Of a stretch of DNA of 64,000 bases, positions 62,791-64,000 are shown in pieces (position 1 is the first letter of the stretch; each line of letters opens with the position of its first letter). Made by a program: the position numbers and the translations under genes. The notes under the pieces are model-generated. The model was not told where the DNA came from. It did no database searches and saw only the letters and a list, made by a program, of their open reading frames with translations. Origin of the DNA: Fulvivirga ulvae. Its GTDB lineage: Bacteria; Bacteroidota; Bacteroidia; Cytophagales; Cyclobacteriaceae. The stretch is from positions 6,845,501 through 6,909,500 of the forward strand of contig NZ_CP089981.1 of assembly GCF_021389975.1 (NCBI RefSeq). Direction: 5' to 3'.

Positions 62791-62886
62791 ATGAAGACAC
62801 CTGCCTGTGTAGTTATGAGTAATGAGTCACGAGTCTTGAGTAAACCGCCACTGTCTCAATACTCAATACTAAAATCTAAATACTAA
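62791..62886 (+). other. Mini-ORF 2 of the tandem leader repeat
   Basis: ATG to TAA, 31 codons, starting MKTPACVVMSNES. Two nucleotides separate the stop from the next ATG. It differs from mini-ORF 1 by a few substitutions and no frameshift. Confidence 0.4.
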
Positions 62887-62888
62887 AA

Positions 62889-62984
62889 ATGAAGACACCT
62901 GCCTATGTAGTCATGAGTAATGAGTCGCGAGTCTTGAGTAAACCGTCACCGTCTCAATACTCAATACTAAAATCTAAATACTAA
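62889..62984 (+). other. Mini-ORF 3 of the tandem leader repeat
   Basis: ATG to TAA, 31 codons, starting MKTPAYVVMSNES. Three nucleotides separate its stop from the regulator ATG at 62988, so ribosomes finishing it could reinitiate on the regulator. Confidence 0.4.
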
Positions 62985-62987
62985 CCA

Positions 62988-64000
62988 ATGAAGGTACCTG
63001 CCAATATACTTATTGTGGATGATGACCGGGATGTGCTTGAAACTGCACGGATGTTTCTCAAGCAGGAGTTCTCTTCTGTGGATATTGAGGAAGATCCTTC
63101 TAAAATACCTGGTTATTTTGAGATCAAGGATTATGATGTTATCCTGCTCGACATGAATTTCAAAAAAGGGATGAATGACGGTGAAGAGGGTTTTTACTGG
63201 CTGGGTGAGATCCTCAAAATTGATCCGCAGGCGATTGTAATCCTGATCACCGCTTATGGTGAGGTGGATGTGGCCGTAAAAGCTATGAAGGAAGGGGCAA
63301 CGGATTTTGTGCTTAAACCCTGGAAGAACCAAAAGCTACTGGGCACCATACTTTCAGCATTGCAGCTTAGGAAATCAAAGAAAGAGGTGGTACGCCTAAA
63401 GGAAACACAGAATACGCTAAACAGGGACAAGCCTCATAATTTTAATGATTTTATCGGTGAGTCGCCAGCCATACAGCGGGTCAAGGAGTTGATCACTAAA
63501 GTAGCTAAAACAGATGCAGACGTATTGATTTTAGGCGAGAATGGCACCGGAAAGGAGCTTGTAGCACGGGCTATACACAATCTTTCACTGCGAAAGGACG
63601 AGATCTTTATCAGTGTTGACCTCGGTGCTATCAGCGAAACGCTCTTTGAAAGTGAGCTTTTCGGGCATGTGAAAGGGGCATTTACAGACGCCAAACAGGG
63701 CAAGCCGGGAAGGTTTGAGCTGGCCAATGAAGGCACTATATTCCTTGATGAAATTGGTAACCTCTCATTGCCATTACAGGCTAAGTTGCTCACTGTATTG
63801 CAAAGCCGCAAGATCAGAAGAGTGGGTGCCAACCGTGAAATCGATGTAGATTTCAGGCTCGTTTGCGCTACAAATATGCCGCTAAGCGAGATGGTGTATG
63901 AGCAAAAATTCAGACAGGACCTGCTGTACCGCATCAATACAGTCGAAATCAGGATACCCTCATTGCGTGAGCGTATTGAAGATATTCCTTTGCTGGTAGA
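62988..64000 (+). CDS. Sigma-54-dependent response regulator, NtrC/AtoC-like (3' end beyond window)
   Basis: 337 codons are visible. Residues 1-125 are a receiver domain: acidic pocket ILIVDDDRD (8-15), phosphoacceptor Asp55 in ILLDMNF, Thr88 in LITAYG and Lys110 in VLKPW. A linker leads to the sigma-54 AAA+ domain: Walker A GENGTGKE (183-190), the sigma-54 loop GAFTDA (230-235), Walker B FLDEIG (252-257), then LLYRINTVEIRIPSLRERIEDIP. The C-terminal DNA-binding domain is beyond the edge. It activates sigma-54 promoters when phosphorylated, and its permease neighbours are the likely targets. Its start codon is repeated in the leader. Confidence 0.95.
   Translation, partial: MKVPANILIVDDDRDVLETARMFLKQEFSSVDIEEDPSKIPGYFEIKDYDVILLDMNFKKGMNDGEEGFYWLGEILKIDPQAIVILITAYGEVDVAVKAMKEGATDFVLKPWKNQKLLGTILSALQLRKSKKEVVRLKETQNTLNRDKPHNFNDFIGESPAIQRVKELITKVAKTDADVLILGENGTGKELVARAIHNLSLRKDEIFISVDLGAISETLFESELFGHVKGAFTDAKQGKPGRFELANEGTIFLDEIGNLSLPLQAKLLTVLQSRKIRRVGANREIDVDFRLVCATNMPLSEMVYEQKFRQDLLYRINTVEIRIPSLRERIEDIPLLV

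Larger units (their letters stand above)
62461..62987. other. Divergent regulatory region with palindrome and tandem leader repeats
   Basis: 527 nt between permease copy 3 and the regulator. It holds a 7-4-7 palindrome at 62568-62585 and three to four copies of a roughly 100-nt repeat from about 62630, described separately. No complete -24/-12 sigma-54 promoter was found: the best match on the permease side, TGGC...TTGC at about 62541-62556, has a GG-to-GC spacing of 9 instead of 10. Confidence 0.55.
62630..62992 (+). repeat. Tandem repeats of about 100 nt copying the regulator leader and start
   Basis: Successive units start at ATG 62690, 62791 and 62889, with the real regulator ATG at 62988 (spacings 101, 98 and 99 nt); a partial unit without its own start precedes at about 62630-62689. 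Units share GAGTCTTGAGTAAACC, CAATACTCAATACTAAAA, TCTAAATACTAA and ATGAAGRYACCTGCC. A unit contains a 96-nt open frame and is closed by TAA just before the next ATG. Confidence 0.9.

Noticed and set aside
62630..62992. CRISPR array
   Set aside because: Units of about 100 nt are similar along their whole length, with no unique spacers, and there are no cas genes.

Overview
The window comes from a member of the Bacteroidota, most likely the order Cytophagales and a Fulvivirga-like marine or soil lineage; the genus is my inference. The signs are a SusC/SusD pair, two large secreted peptidases with type IX secretion (T9SS) C-terminal sorting domains, a run of roughly 800-residue FtsX/MacB-type permeases beside an NtrC-like regulator, promoters of the TTG-N18/19-TAnnTTTG type, and few clear Shine-Dalgarno sequences.

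Layout. 1-5135: a DUF547 lipoprotein (cut by the left edge), the ribosomal operon rpsF-rpsR-rplI with promoter and terminator, a RimJ-like acetyltransferase, a one-helix membrane protein, a YgiD-type dioxygenase behind a 24-bp palindrome, and a MarR-GNAT fusion whose promoter carries a perfect inverted repeat. 5362-9677: arginine operon argB-argD-argC-argJ on the minus strand. 9827-18165: a VapBC-like pair (toxin starts with TTG), a YdeI-like protein, a GldN-like secreted protein, a GSCFA protein overlapping a DUF255/thioredoxin-like lipoprotein, a thioesterase, an SGNH hydrolase and a membrane-anchored propeller. 18557-25876: AraC regulator, SusC, SusD and a Ycf48-like lipoprotein, all on the minus strand. 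26672-34860: an M43 metallopeptidase and an M9 collagenase-like peptidase built from the same PKD, GEVED and FN3 modules. 35045-38919: GNAT and rhodanese genes divergent from a LysR regulator, then an R2K-type ATP-grasp protein and an SH3 protein.

The most distinctive locus is 41338-48112: an AAA+ ATPase of the kind found with extracellular contractile injection systems (eCIS), followed 9 nt later by a 1427-residue cargo-like protein ending in a deaminase-type toxin module (HAE and CxxC), then a 195-residue immunity candidate and a small acidic protein. No sheath, tube or baseplate gene lies in the window, so this looks like an orphan or satellite cargo module.

48337-54609 holds housekeeping and accessory genes (AlkB, TonB-C protein, DEAD-box helicase, VF530-type protein, metallo-hydrolase, Crp-like regulator). 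54774-62460 holds three paralogous ABC permeases, and a sigma-54 activator runs off the right edge. In front of that activator its leader and first five codons are repeated in tandem, giving three successive 31-codon mini-ORFs with nearly the same start as the regulator. Two families of dispersed intergenic repeats were found, one with two copies and one with three. I saw no rRNA, tRNA, CRISPR array or intact insertion sequence.
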